Below, one piece after another: positions 1-7,951 of a DNA stretch of 64,000 nucleotides. Made by a program: the position numbers and the translations under genes. Origin of the DNA: Burkholderiales bacterium (GTDB lineage Bacteria > Pseudomonadota > Gammaproteobacteria > Burkholderiales > Burkholderiaceae_C). Under the pieces are notes generated by a model. The model saw only the letters and a program-made list of their open reading frames with translations, was not told where the DNA came from and made no database searches. The stretch covers positions 61,548 to 125,547 of the forward strand of contig JAGWTH010000005.1 of assembly GCA_028868995.1 (NCBI GenBank). The letters run 5' to 3'. Position 1 is the stretch's first letter; every line of letters starts with the position of its first letter.

Positions 1-53
<53 letters not shown>

Positions 54-240
54 CCAGGCCACTGTAAAAGCCCTGGAAAATCAACGAGTTGGAAGTGGAC
101 AGTGAAGACCACTTCCCCCACGCTCTTCCCCCACGCCCAACATCGAGAACACGGCCCCAAGCGGGTACGCCGTTCGCCTGTCCGCTGCTCGAGAAAAAAC
201 AGGGCACCCGTTAGGGCACCCTGTAGGTCTTCGCTGTGGA

Positions 241-615
241 TCAGCGAGCGGCCAGCTTCGACAAGGCCACCCACGGCCCGCTGGCAGTCTTCACCATCAC
301 CTCCCCGGTAGTCGGGTCCACGCCGGACTGCAGGCCCGTAGCGGCCAGCTTCGCGCTCATGGCCTCATGGGTCTGGTGGGCCTTGTTGCGCTTCCACTCG
401 AGGGCCTCCTCGAGGACCGCATCGGTCTGGCCCTCGGCCTTGCGTAGCTGTGCCTTCCACAAGGCCACGACGGGGGCGGCGAGGGCTTCTGCCCGGCGCT
501 TGTCAGGGGTGCCCAGCGACTGCAGGAACTTGGCCTTCCCGACCTTCTCCTGCAGCTTCGGTGGGACCTTCAAGGTGGCGTACCAGAGGTTTCGGCGCTT
601 CTCGATGTGCGGCAT
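241..615 (-). pseudogene. Truncated phage-type tyrosine recombinase (N-terminal domain only)
   Basis: The reading frame starts MPHIEKRRNLWYATLKVP and continues with features of the N-terminal domain found on many phage-like integrases (DUF6538-like): a WYA strand, a KFLQSLGT motif and an R-AEALA helix. It stops after 124 residues, whereas intact members run to several hundred residues and carry the catalytic R...HxxR...Y domain, absent here. The start at 615 was chosen because the upstream extension to 756 runs through the att repeat and has no family resemblance. The gene lies between the two direct repeats and points towards the tRNA. It is probably the last relic of an island whose interior, including the catalytic half, was deleted. 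Confidence 0.75.
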
Positions 616-726
616 GGGGGCCCTTCCGTGGAGCCCCGAGTCTACTGTCTTCCCCCACGTTTTTCCCCCACGATTGAGGTCAATTCTCCCTCTCACACAG
701 GGGAAAGTGGGTGATTGGGCGGAATG

Positions 727-747
727 TCCCGCCCTCTCCGCCAGTGT
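727..747 (+). repeat. Right copy of 21-bp direct repeat (attR-like)
   Basis: Exact copy of 33-53 without the rest of a tRNA. It lies about 110 bp upstream of the integrase start. The two copies delimit a 694-bp remnant (33-726 as one repeat unit). Confidence 0.8.
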
Positions 748-1140
748 TCCGGCCACTGTAAGCGTCCCGGAAGACCCATCGCCTGGGTTTGGAGACTCGG
801 CTCTCCATCGGCCCCAGCTCCCTTTCCCTCACGCCGTTTCCCGTTCGCGCGCCATCGACAGGCCGACTTGCGGCTGCGCGCTCCACGAACTGGTGGTCCG
901 ACCCGGGCAAGGAGGCCGGCCCGGCAAGCAGGGCCTGGTACCAGAAAGTCCGCGACAGCAACTCCGGGAAGCCGAGGCCCATGCCCTGCAGCCTCTCCCG
1001 CGCGCCAGCGGAATTCATGTTCGAGGGAAACATCGCGTCCCGGTCCGGCGGGACGTGATGCCGCTTGAGGTGAGGAAGGCCATGCCGTCGCAGGCCCGGC
1101 CGGGTCGTGCAGGGGCATCGAACGGGCCGGTTCGGTCTTT
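748..1140. other. Stretch with no supportable gene
   Basis: High-GC sequence between the right repeat and the TAGACA cluster. Open frames exist on both strands (for example minus 1033-680), but they run through the att repeat or lack recognisable motifs and ribosome sites. I see no convincing gene, RNA or transposon end. It may be eroded flank of the integrated element. Confidence 0.5.
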
Positions 1141-1147
1141 CCGCGAC

Positions 1148-1323
1148 TGTCTAAGTGAAATTTAGACAGATAGACAGAAAGATTAGACAGATGAATCTAC
1201 GTAGACAGATGAATTCGAGTCTGTCTACGAGTAAATATCCTTTTTTGACAATGACTTAGAGAGTCTCTGGCGGAGGGGTGTTGCATTGTCCAGACAATCT
1301 TGACAGTCATCATTGACTGTCTA
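1148..1323. repeat. Cluster of TAGACA/TGTCTA repeats, probable operator array
   Basis: Seven copies of the hexamer occur in a locally AT-rich region: TAGACA at 1163, 1171, 1184 and 1202, and its complement TGTCTA at 1148, 1222 and 1318. Several are extended (TTAGACAGAT, GTAGACAGATGAAT). A separate dyad ATTGTC-CA-GACAAT lies at 1285-1298. The array sits immediately upstream of, and overlaps, the promoter of the MerR/cyclase-like gene, so autoregulation is likely (inference). Confidence 0.7.
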
Positions 1324-1342
1324 TTGCCTCAACTGTACAGTT
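1313..1342 (+). promoter_or_regulatory. Promoter of MerR/cyclase-like gene with palindromic -10 region
   Basis: TTGACT (1313-1318) and TACAGT (1336-1341) are separated by 17 bp. The perfect palindrome AACTGTACAGTT covers the -10 (1331-1342), ACTGT/ACAGT form a dyad across the spacer as in MerR-type promoters, and one TGTCTA repeat overlaps the -35 and spacer. Transcription would begin near 1349. This argues against translation from the earlier TTG at 1300. Confidence 0.6.
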
Positions 1343-1371
1343 GCCCTCAACAGTCTATCCACGGGGCACTC

Positions 1372-2892
1372 TTGCTCACCAGCAAAGAGATCATCGAGAG
1401 GACCGGCATCTCGCGTGCCACTCTCAACAACTACATCGCCAGCGGCCTGGTGCCGCGGCCCCAGGTCCTGCCGCCGGGGCCGGAGCATGGCGCTGCGCCC
1501 CGCATCGGCTATTTCCCGGACGACACGGTCGCGCGGGTGGAGGAGATCCAGCGGCTGAAGGCCCAGGGCTGGAGCATTGCGCGCATCGCGGGACACCTGG
1601 TGGCGCAGCCGCCCGTGCAGGCCCCTGCCGGCCGCCCGGGTGTCCCCCCGCCGGCACCGGTGACCCCCGTGGCTGCCGCCGCTGCCGCGGCCGGCCGCGC
1701 GGAGCCAGGCGCCGCCCCGCCGCTGACCCTCGGCCTGCCGTCCGGCGAGGTGGGGCATCCCGCCTACCTGGTCGACAACGCGTTCCGGATCACCTGGGCC
1801 AACGATGAGGCCCGGGCCGATTCGCTGTCCCCGCTGTCCCCGCTGGTCCGGCGCGCCGCGCCGCGGGGCGAAAGCGTCCTGAGCCCGCTGCTGGCCATCG
1901 CCGCCGACCCGGTCGGCGAGGCGATCCTTCGTTTTCACCTGCTGGTGGCCCAGGCACGCGGTGCCACCGCAGGCTCCTTGTTCCGCGGTCTGGCGCCCCA
2001 GGAGGCGTCCCGCTTGCAGGGCCTGTTCGACACCTTGCGCCCCGGTGAAGCCGGCCTGCTGATGCAGGCGGGCATTCCCGCGGGCGGCGGCTTGCCGGCC
2101 CGCACGGTCTATGCGGTGCAGTTCCGCGAAGGGGTGCTGTTCGCCTATGCGGCCCAGGACGAGTCGGGCTCCGTGGCGGTGCCCGTGCCCGCGCGCAGGC
2201 CGGTCGCCGCCCCGGCGGTCACCCCGGTGGCCGTCCTGGTGAGCACCCTGCAGGACGCCGGCGGCCTGTGGGTGCGGCTGTCCGCGCAGGAATATTTTGA
2301 ACTGCTCAACGAGATCTGGGCCGAGCTGGACCAGATCTTCCGCCTGCACCGCGGCCGGGCCGGCCCGCAAGGCGGGGAGCTGCTGGTCTGCTACTTCCTG
2401 CCGCAGGCGGGCAGCAGCCACCTCTGGAACGCCCTGGCCGCCGCGCACCGGGTGCGCGAGGCGATGCGCCAGCTGTCGCACCAATGGCAGGTGCGCAAGG
2501 GCTGGGACATCGAGCTTGCCATGAATGTCGGCATCGACGAAGGACAGGAATGGATGGGCGTCGTGGGAGCGACGGGAGAGGGAGCGCTCCGCGTGGTCGG
2601 CGACACGGCCGACCACGCGGAGCAGCTGTCCCGCGTCAGCCGCGCCGGCGCCATCCTGGTCACTCGCAGCCTGCTGGGCAAGCTGCCGGCCGAACAACGC
2701 GAGCGCCTCAAGTTCGGCGTGCCCCGCATCGAGGGCGCCCGCGGCGAGGCGCCGCTGCTTTTCACCTTTGCCCGACTGGCCGACATCGCCGCCCCCTCGG
2801 CGGTGCCGGCCCGGGTGGCCGACCTCGCGGCGGCCGAGCTCATCGACTTGCACCCCGACAACAACGACACATCTCGCCCCCAAGAAGGGTGA
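1372..2892 (+). CDS. MerR-type HTH protein with C-terminal class III cyclase-like domain
   Basis: The protein has 506 residues from TTG 1372, which lies downstream of the predicted promoter; TTG 1300 lies inside it. Residues about 1-75 form a MerR-like winged helix (MLTSKEIIERTGISRATLNNYI). A Pro/Ala-rich linker follows, then a PAS-like segment (PAYLVDNAFRITWAN) at about 125-145. The C-terminal 200 residues resemble a nucleotide cyclase homology domain (GIDEGQEWMGVVGATG, VVGDTADHAEQLS). The usual metal-site GD pair is replaced by GGE in GGELLVCYF and the first Asp is not clear, so catalysis is doubtful and the domain may be a nucleotide or signal sensor. A companion small protein follows 17 bp downstream, probably in the same transcript. 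Confidence 0.75.
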   Translation: MLTSKEIIERTGISRATLNNYIASGLVPRPQVLPPGPEHGAAPRIGYFPDDTVARVEEIQRLKAQGWSIARIAGHLVAQPPVQAPAGRPGVPPPAPVTPVAAAAAAAGRAEPGAAPPLTLGLPSGEVGHPAYLVDNAFRITWANDEARADSLSPLSPLVRRAAPRGESVLSPLLAIAADPVGEAILRFHLLVAQARGATAGSLFRGLAPQEASRLQGLFDTLRPGEAGLLMQAGIPAGGGLPARTVYAVQFREGVLFAYAAQDESGSVAVPVPARRPVAAPAVTPVAVLVSTLQDAGGLWVRLSAQEYFELLNEIWAELDQIFRLHRGRAGPQGGELLVCYFLPQAGSSHLWNALAAAHRVREAMRQLSHQWQVRKGWDIELAMNVGIDEGQEWMGVVGATGEGALRVVGDTADHAEQLSRVSRAGAILVTRSLLGKLPAEQRERLKFGVPRIEGARGEAPLLFTFARLADIAAPSAVPARVADLAAAELIDLHPDNNDTSRPQEG

Positions 2893-2909
2893 CCCGGAAA
2901 GGATTCCCC

Positions 2910-3323
2910 ATGCGCTGGTTCAAGACGAAAGACCTGAGGAGCAGCATCTATGCGCTGTTCAGCGTCAGCACGAGCGAGCAACGCGTGGAGGACGCGGCCA
3001 CCATGGACCAGATCCGGGAGGCGATGCTGGCGCTCGCCGGCGACGAACCTGGTGACCGCGCCGCCGGCGTGGTCCGGCGCATCCGCTACGCCACCGACCT
3101 GCAGTCGCTATGGTTCATGCGCGGGGAGCTGATGCAGCTGCTGGCCCGCAACGAGGGCGAGGCCGCGGCGCGCGAGAAGGTGGACGAGCTGAGTTCGCTG
3201 TTCACCGACCTGCTTCCCAGCGCCCTGCGCTCCCGCCCGAGCCCGCTGAGCCCGGAATACCGCAACTCGCGCCCGCCGGCGGACGACTACCGGGCCTCGC
3301 GGCCCCACTCCGACGACATCTGA
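2910..3323 (+). CDS. Small uncharacterised protein, paralogue of the one at 39733-40077
   Basis: The protein has 137 residues and starts MRWFKTKDLRSSIYALF. I do not recognise a named family. It is mostly helical, without a signal peptide or membrane segment, and ends in a Pro/Ser/Arg-rich tail. It shares the pattern WFK, LR-SIY-L, IREAML, RYA-D-Q-LW, RG-L and GEAAAR with the protein encoded on the minus strand at 39733-40077, roughly 40% identical by eye. It directly follows the MerR/cyclase-like gene and is likely co-transcribed, suggesting a shared signalling role (inference). Its last 37 bases overlap the 3' end of the convergent SPFH gene. Confidence 0.7.
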   Translation: MRWFKTKDLRSSIYALFSVSTSEQRVEDAATMDQIREAMLALAGDEPGDRAAGVVRRIRYATDLQSLWFMRGELMQLLARNEGEAAAREKVDELSSLFTDLLPSALRSRPSPLSPEYRNSRPPADDYRASRPHSDDI

Positions 3324-4273
3324 CCCGACGGGGCCGGCGCCGGGGCGGCCGCTCCCGCCCCGGAGCCGCGGACGCCGGCGATCATCTTCATGGCCGAGGC
3401 GATCAGCCCGGACACCTCGCCCATGTTGGCGGGGATCACCAGGGTGGTCTTGGAGTCCTGGGCGACCTTGCCGAAGGCATCCACGGCGCGCTCGGCCACC
3501 TTCAGTTGCACGGCCTGTTCGCCGCCCGGCTGGCGGATGGCGTCGGCGACCTTGCGGATGGCGTCCGCCGTGGCGTCGGCCACCGCGATGATCGCCGCCG
3601 CCTGGCCCTGCGCCTTGTTGATTTCGGCCTGCTTCTCCCCCTCGGAGCGGGCGATGAAGGCCTCGCGCTCGCCGGTGGCGATGTTGATCTGCTCCTGGCG
3701 CCGGCCTTCGGACGCGGCGATCAGGGCCCGCTTCTCCCGCTCCGCCGTGATCTGCTGCTGCATGGCATGCAGGATCTCCTTGGGCGGGGTCAGGTCCTTG
3801 ATCTCGTAGCGCAGCACCTTCACGCCCCAGTTCAGGGCCGCCTCGTCGATGGCCTGCACCACCTGGGCGTTGATGATGTCGCGCTCCTCGAAGGTCTTGT
3901 CCAGCTCGAGCTTGCCGATCACGCTGCGCAGCGTGGTCTGGGCCAGCTGGGTGATGGCGACGACGTAGTTGGACGAGCCGTAGCTCGCGCGCGTCGGGTC
4001 GGTCACCTGGAAGTACAGGATGCCGTCCACCTGCAGCTGGGTGTTGTCCCGGGTGATGCAGACCTGGCTGGGGACGTCCAGCGGGATCTCCTTCAGGCTG
4101 TGCTGGTAGGCGACCCGGTCGACGAAGGGCACCAGGAAGTTGAGTCCCGGGTTGAGGGTGACGTGGTACTTCCCGAGCCGTTCGACGACCCAGGCGCTCT
4201 GCTGCGGGACCACCTTGATCGAGCGGACCACGAAGATGACCGCCACGACGAACAGGACGACTGCGACTTCCAT
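3287..4273 (-). CDS. SPFH/Band 7 (stomatin-like) membrane protein
   Basis: The protein has 328 residues. One N-terminal membrane segment (residues 1-16) is followed by a Band 7/SPFH domain (IKVVPQQSAWVVERLGKYH onward, about 17-200), a charged coiled-coil segment rich in E/K/A (about 185-260) and an Ala/Pro-rich tail. This is the QmcA/stomatin pattern of oligomeric inner-membrane scaffolds that organise microdomains or protease complexes. It lies 12 bp downstream of the nfeD-like gene, the standard NfeD-SPFH operon. Its 3' end overlaps the convergent gene at 2910-3323 by 37 bp. Confidence 0.92.
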   Translation of the reverse strand: MEVAVVLFVVAVIFVVRSIKVVPQQSAWVVERLGKYHVTLNPGLNFLVPFVDRVAYQHSLKEIPLDVPSQVCITRDNTQLQVDGILYFQVTDPTRASYGSSNYVVAITQLAQTTLRSVIGKLELDKTFEERDIINAQVVQAIDEAALNWGVKVLRYEIKDLTPPKEILHAMQQQITAEREKRALIAASEGRRQEQINIATGEREAFIARSEGEKQAEINKAQGQAAAIIAVADATADAIRKVADAIRQPGGEQAVQLKVAERAVDAFGKVAQDSKTTLVIPANMGEVSGLIASAMKMIAGVRGSGAGAAAPAPAPSGQMSSEWGREAR

Positions 4274-4285
4274 TTCTTTCTTCTC

Positions 4286-4708
4286 CTAGATCTTTTCCAC
4301 CACCAGCCGGCTGCCGTCCACCTTGCGCACCCGGTGCGGCCCCGTGCCGTGCGGGGTGCCGCCGGCCGGCACCGCCGTCCAGACGGTCCCCCGGTAGCGC
4401 ACGGTGGCGGTGTTGTCGGCGGTCCAGGCGTCCACGTGCACCCGCTCCCCGGCGTCGAAATCCAGATTGGTGCTGGCCCCGCGGGGGCCGGCGAAGTGGC
4501 GCCGGCGCACCAGGTGCCAGGCGGCGACCGCCCCGCCGCCGACCACGGCGGCGACCACGAGCTGGACCTGCGTCGAGGTGCCCGCATGGGCCGTCACGGC
4601 GCCCGCGGCCATGCCGATGCCCAGCATCAGCAGGTAGAAGGTGCCTGTCAGGAGTTCGACAGCCACGGCCGCGCCGGCCAACAGCCACCACAGAGTCGAG
4701 TCGGACAT
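4286..4708 (-). CDS. NfeD family membrane protein
   Basis: The protein has 140 residues from ATG 4708, chosen because a GGGGATT ribosome site precedes it and the upstream extension is Arg-rich and unlike the family. Hydrophobic segments at about 5-50 are followed by a C-terminal OB-fold-like NfeD domain (GERVHVDAW, WTAVP). This short class lacks the ClpP-like protease domain of long NfeD proteins and works with the neighbouring SPFH partner. Its divergent neighbour is the decarboxylase gene at 4822. Confidence 0.88.
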   Translation of the reverse strand: MSDSTLWWLLAGAAVAVELLTGTFYLLMLGIGMAAGAVTAHAGTSTQVQLVVAAVVGGGAVAAWHLVRRRHFAGPRGASTNLDFDAGERVHVDAWTADNTATVRYRGTVWTAVPAGGTPHGTGPHRVRKVDGSRLVVEKI

Positions 4709-4821
4709 AAATCCCCTTTCGGCGGATTGTGGGCGAATTCGCCGTCCGCGCAACTTCCGGCCGCTGCGGATTTCATACACTTCGCGCCTCGCTGGCCTTT
4801 TTTGCCCCTGGACCGCCCCGC

Positions 4822-7104
4822 ATGAAGTTCCGCTTCCCCATCGTCATCATCGACGAAGACTACCGTTCGGAAAACTCCTCCGGCCTGGGCATCCGCGCCC
4901 TGGCGCAGGCGATCGAGGCTGAGGGCTTCGAGGTGCTGGGGGTCACCAGCTACGGCGACCTGTCCCAGTTCGCCCAGCAGCAAAGCCGCGCCAGCGCCTT
5001 CATCCTGTCGATCGACGACGAGGAGTTCACGCCCGGGCCCGACCTGGACCCCGCGGTGCTGAACCTGCGCACCTTCATCAGCGAGGTCCGGCGCAAGAAC
5101 GCCGAAGTGCCGATCTACGTTTACGGCGAGACCAAGACCTCCCAGCACCTGCCCAACGACATCCTGCGGGAGCTGCACGGCTTCATCCACATGTACGAGG
5201 ACACGCCGGAGTTCATGGCCCGCCACATCATCCGGGAGGCCCGGGCCTACCTGGAGGGCATCCAGCCGCCGTTCTTCAAGGCGCTGCTCGATTACGCGGA
5301 GGACGGCTCCTATTCCTGGCATTGCCCGGGCCACTCGGGCGGGGTGGCCTTCCTGAAGAGCCCCGTGGGCCAGATGTTCCACCAGTTCTTCGGCGAGAAC
5401 ATGCTGCGCGCGGACGTCTGCAATGCGGTGGACGAGCTCGGCCAGCTGCTGGACCACACCGGCCCGGTGGCCGCCAGCGAGCGCAATGCCGCCCGGATCT
5501 TCAACGCCGACCACTGCTTCTTCGTCACCAACGGCACCAGCACCTCCAACAAGATGGTCTGGCACCACCAGGTGGCGCCGGGCGACGTGGTGGTGGTCGA
5601 CCGCAACTGCCACAAGTCGGTGCTGCACTCGATCATCATGACCGGGGCGATCCCCGTGTTCCTGAAGCCGACGCGCAACCACTTCGGCATCATCGGCCCG
5701 ATCCCGCAGGGCGAGTTCACCCAGGAGTCGATCAAGGCCAAGATCAAGGCCAACCCCCTGCTCAAGGACGTCGACGCCGACAAGGTCAAGCCGCGCATCC
5801 TGACCCTCACGCAGTCCACCTACGACGGGGTCCTGTACAACACGGAGACCATCAAGTCCATGCTGGACGGCTACGTCGACGCGTTGCACTTCGACGAGGC
5901 CTGGCTGCCGCATGCGGCCTTCCATCCCTTCTACGGCAGCTTCCACGCCATGGGCAAGAAGCGGCCGCGCCCCGGGAAGTCGCTGGTCTACTCCACGCAG
6001 TCCATCCACAAGCTGCTGGCCGGCATCAGCCAGGCCAGCCACGTGCTGGTGCAGGACGCCAAGGAACGCAAGCTGGACCGGCACCTGTTCAACGAGGCGT
6101 ACCTGATGCACACCTCGACCAGCCCGCAGTACGCGATCATCGCCAGCTGCGACGTGGCCGCGGCCATGATGGAGCCGCCCGGCGGCACGGCCCTGGTGGA
6201 GGAGTCCCTGCTGGAGGCCCTGGACTTCCGCCGCGCCATGCGCAAGGTGGAGCAGGAGTACGGCAAGGACTGGTGGTTCAAGGTCTGGGGGCCGGACAAG
6301 CTGGTGGAAGAGGGCATCGGCCGGGCCGACGACTGGATCATCAAGGGCGAGTCCCGCTCGGCCAAGTGGCACGGCTTCGGCAACCTGGCCGAGGGCTTCA
6401 ACATGCTGGACCCGATCAAGTCCACCGTGGTGACGCCCGGCCTGGACCTGAACGGCAAGTTCGCCAAGACCGGCATCCCGGCGGCCATCGTCACCAAGTA
6501 CCTCGCCGAGCACGGCGTGATCGTGGAGAAGACCGGCCTGTACAGCTTCTTTATCATGTTCACCATCGGCATCACCAAGGGCCGCTGGAACACCATGCTG
6601 ACGGCGCTGCAGCAGTTCAAGGACGACTACGAGAAGAACCAGCCGATGTGGCGGATCCTGCCGGAGTTCTGCCAGCGCTACCCGCGCTACGAACGCATGG
6701 GCCTGCGCGACCTGTGCCAGCACGTGCACGAGCTGTACGCCAAGTACGACATCGCCAAGCTGTCCACGGAGATCTACCTGAGCGACCTGCAGCCGGCCAT
6801 GAAGCCGAGCGACGCCTTCGCCCACATCGCCCACCGCAAGACCGAGCGGGTGGAGATCGACCAGCTGGAGGGCCGCATCACCACCGCCCTGATCACGCCT
6901 TACCCGCCCGGGATCCCGCTGCTGATCCCCGGGGAGGTCTTCAACAGGAAGATCGTGGACTACCTCAAGTTCGCGCGGGCCTTCAACGCGGAGTGCCCGG
7001 GCTTCGAGACCGACATCCACGGCCTGGTGGCCGAGGAGGCGCCGGACGGCAAGGTGCACTACTACGCCGACTGCGTGCAGGAAGGCGCCGTCCCGGGCAA
7101 GTGA
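4822..7104 (+). CDS. PLP-dependent Orn/Lys/Arg decarboxylase
   Basis: The protein has 760 residues, close to the length of inducible arginine decarboxylase. An N-terminal receiver-like wing domain (about 1-145, IVIIDEDYRSENSSG) is followed by the large PLP domain with the Schiff-base lysine in STQSIHKLLAG (Lys397), the pyridoxal-contacting HFDEAW (357-362), and a C-terminal domain (PYPPGIPLLIPGE). The family produces a polyamine or diamine from a basic amino acid with CO2 release, often for acid resistance. Length is nearest to AdiA-type enzymes, but substrate cannot be settled from sequence alone. No antiporter gene adjoins it. MKF at 4822 is preferred over the upstream in-frame ATG at 4729. 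Confidence 0.9.
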   Translation: MKFRFPIVIIDEDYRSENSSGLGIRALAQAIEAEGFEVLGVTSYGDLSQFAQQQSRASAFILSIDDEEFTPGPDLDPAVLNLRTFISEVRRKNAEVPIYVYGETKTSQHLPNDILRELHGFIHMYEDTPEFMARHIIREARAYLEGIQPPFFKALLDYAEDGSYSWHCPGHSGGVAFLKSPVGQMFHQFFGENMLRADVCNAVDELGQLLDHTGPVAASERNAARIFNADHCFFVTNGTSTSNKMVWHHQVAPGDVVVVDRNCHKSVLHSIIMTGAIPVFLKPTRNHFGIIGPIPQGEFTQESIKAKIKANPLLKDVDADKVKPRILTLTQSTYDGVLYNTETIKSMLDGYVDALHFDEAWLPHAAFHPFYGSFHAMGKKRPRPGKSLVYSTQSIHKLLAGISQASHVLVQDAKERKLDRHLFNEAYLMHTSTSPQYAIIASCDVAAAMMEPPGGTALVEESLLEALDFRRAMRKVEQEYGKDWWFKVWGPDKLVEEGIGRADDWIIKGESRSAKWHGFGNLAEGFNMLDPIKSTVVTPGLDLNGKFAKTGIPAAIVTKYLAEHGVIVEKTGLYSFFIMFTIGITKGRWNTMLTALQQFKDDYEKNQPMWRILPEFCQRYPRYERMGLRDLCQHVHELYAKYDIAKLSTEIYLSDLQPAMKPSDAFAHIAHRKTERVEIDQLEGRITTALITPYPPGIPLLIPGEVFNRKIVDYLKFARAFNAECPGFETDIHGLVAEEAPDGKVHYYADCVQEGAVPGK

Positions 7105-7108
7105 CCCG

Positions 7109-7124
7109 CCCCGCCCGTGCGGGG
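7109..7124. terminator. GC hairpin between convergent genes
   Basis: CCCCGC-CCGT-GCGGGG forms a 6-bp perfect stem between the decarboxylase stop and the fabI stop. There is no U tract, so it is at best a weak bidirectional terminator. Confidence 0.4.
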
Positions 7125-7131
7125 ACGAGGC

Positions 7132-7914
7132 TCACTCCTCCACCGCGATCGCGGTGTGGCTGAAGCCGCCGTCCACGTAGGTGATCTCGGAGGTCACGCC
7201 TCCGGCCAGGTCGGACAGCAGGAAGGCCGCGACGTTGCCCACGTCCTCGATGGTCACGTTGCGCCGCAGCGGCGAGACGTTGGCCACGATGTTCAGCAGC
7301 TTGCCGAAGTCCTTGATCCCGCTGGCCGCCAGCGTCTTGATCGGGCCGGCGCTGATGCCGTTGACGCGGATGCCCCTGGGTCCCAGCGAGCCGGCCAGGT
7401 AGCGCACCGAGGCCTCCAGCGAGGCCTTGGCCAGGCCCATGGTGTTGTAGTTCGGCACGATGCGCACCGAGCCCAGGTAGGACAGGGTGAGCAGCGCCGA
7501 CCGCTCGTTCAGCCAGGGCAGGGCCGCCTTGGCCATGGCCGGGAAGCTGTAGGCGCTGATGTCGTGCGCCACCTTGAAGGCCTCGCGGGACAGGCCATCC
7601 AGGAAGTCGCCGGCGATCGCCTCGCGCGGCGCGAAGCCGATGCTGTGCACGAAGCCGTCGAACTTCGGCCAGGTGGCCGACAGGTCCTGGAACAGCTTCG
7701 CGATCTGGGCGTCGTCGCCGACGTCGCAGTCGAACACCAGCTGCGAGCCGAATTCCGCCGCGAATTCCGTGATCCGGTCCTTGAAGCGCTCGCCCACGTA
7801 GCTGAAGGCCAGCTCCGCGCCCTGCTCGTGGCACGCCCGGGCGATGCCGTAGGCGATGGAGCGGTTGGACAGCACGCCGGTGATCAACAATTTCTTGCCA
7901 GCCAGGAATCCCAT
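7132..7914 (-). CDS. fabI: Enoyl-[acyl-carrier-protein] reductase (NADH), FabI
   Basis: The protein has 260 residues. FabI reduces trans-2-enoyl-ACP in the last step of each fatty-acid elongation cycle. A GxxxxxSIAYGIA dinucleotide motif (13-24), SIGFAP at 91-96 and the triad Tyr146, Tyr156, Lys163 are present at the same positions as in E. coli FabI. MGFLAGKK at 7914 is the family start, and the upstream extension is not conserved. The divergent yejA begins only 37 bp away, so promoters of the two genes must overlap. Confidence 0.97.
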   Translation of the reverse strand: MGFLAGKKLLITGVLSNRSIAYGIARACHEQGAELAFSYVGERFKDRITEFAAEFGSQLVFDCDVGDDAQIAKLFQDLSATWPKFDGFVHSIGFAPREAIAGDFLDGLSREAFKVAHDISAYSFPAMAKAALPWLNERSALLTLSYLGSVRIVPNYNTMGLAKASLEASVRYLAGSLGPRGIRVNGISAGPIKTLAASGIKDFGKLLNIVANVSPLRRNVTIEDVGNVAAFLLSDLAGGVTSEITYVDGGFSHTAIAVEE

Positions 7915-7951
7915 GGGTCTCTCTTCGGAAAAATCTCGGCAGAATTGTCGC

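Noticed and set aside
200..230. CAGGG...CCCTG repeat near the integrase stop as a terminator
   Set aside because: The repeated GGGCACCC units are mainly direct repeats; only five base pairs can form and no T run follows.
680..1033. 117-codon minus-strand frame upstream of the TAGACA cluster
   Set aside because: It runs through the right att-like repeat into integrase upstream sequence and shows no recognisable domain. Kept only as part of a gene-free stretch.
236..1165. 309-codon open frame on the plus strand over the integrase remnant
   Set aside because: It is the antisense shadow of the minus-strand integrase fragment plus both sides of the att repeat, with no family resemblance and no ribosome site.
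1300..1371. Upstream TTG start for the MerR/cyclase-like gene
   Set aside because: A well-formed promoter (1313-1341) lies inside this extension, and the added residues are not MerR-like.
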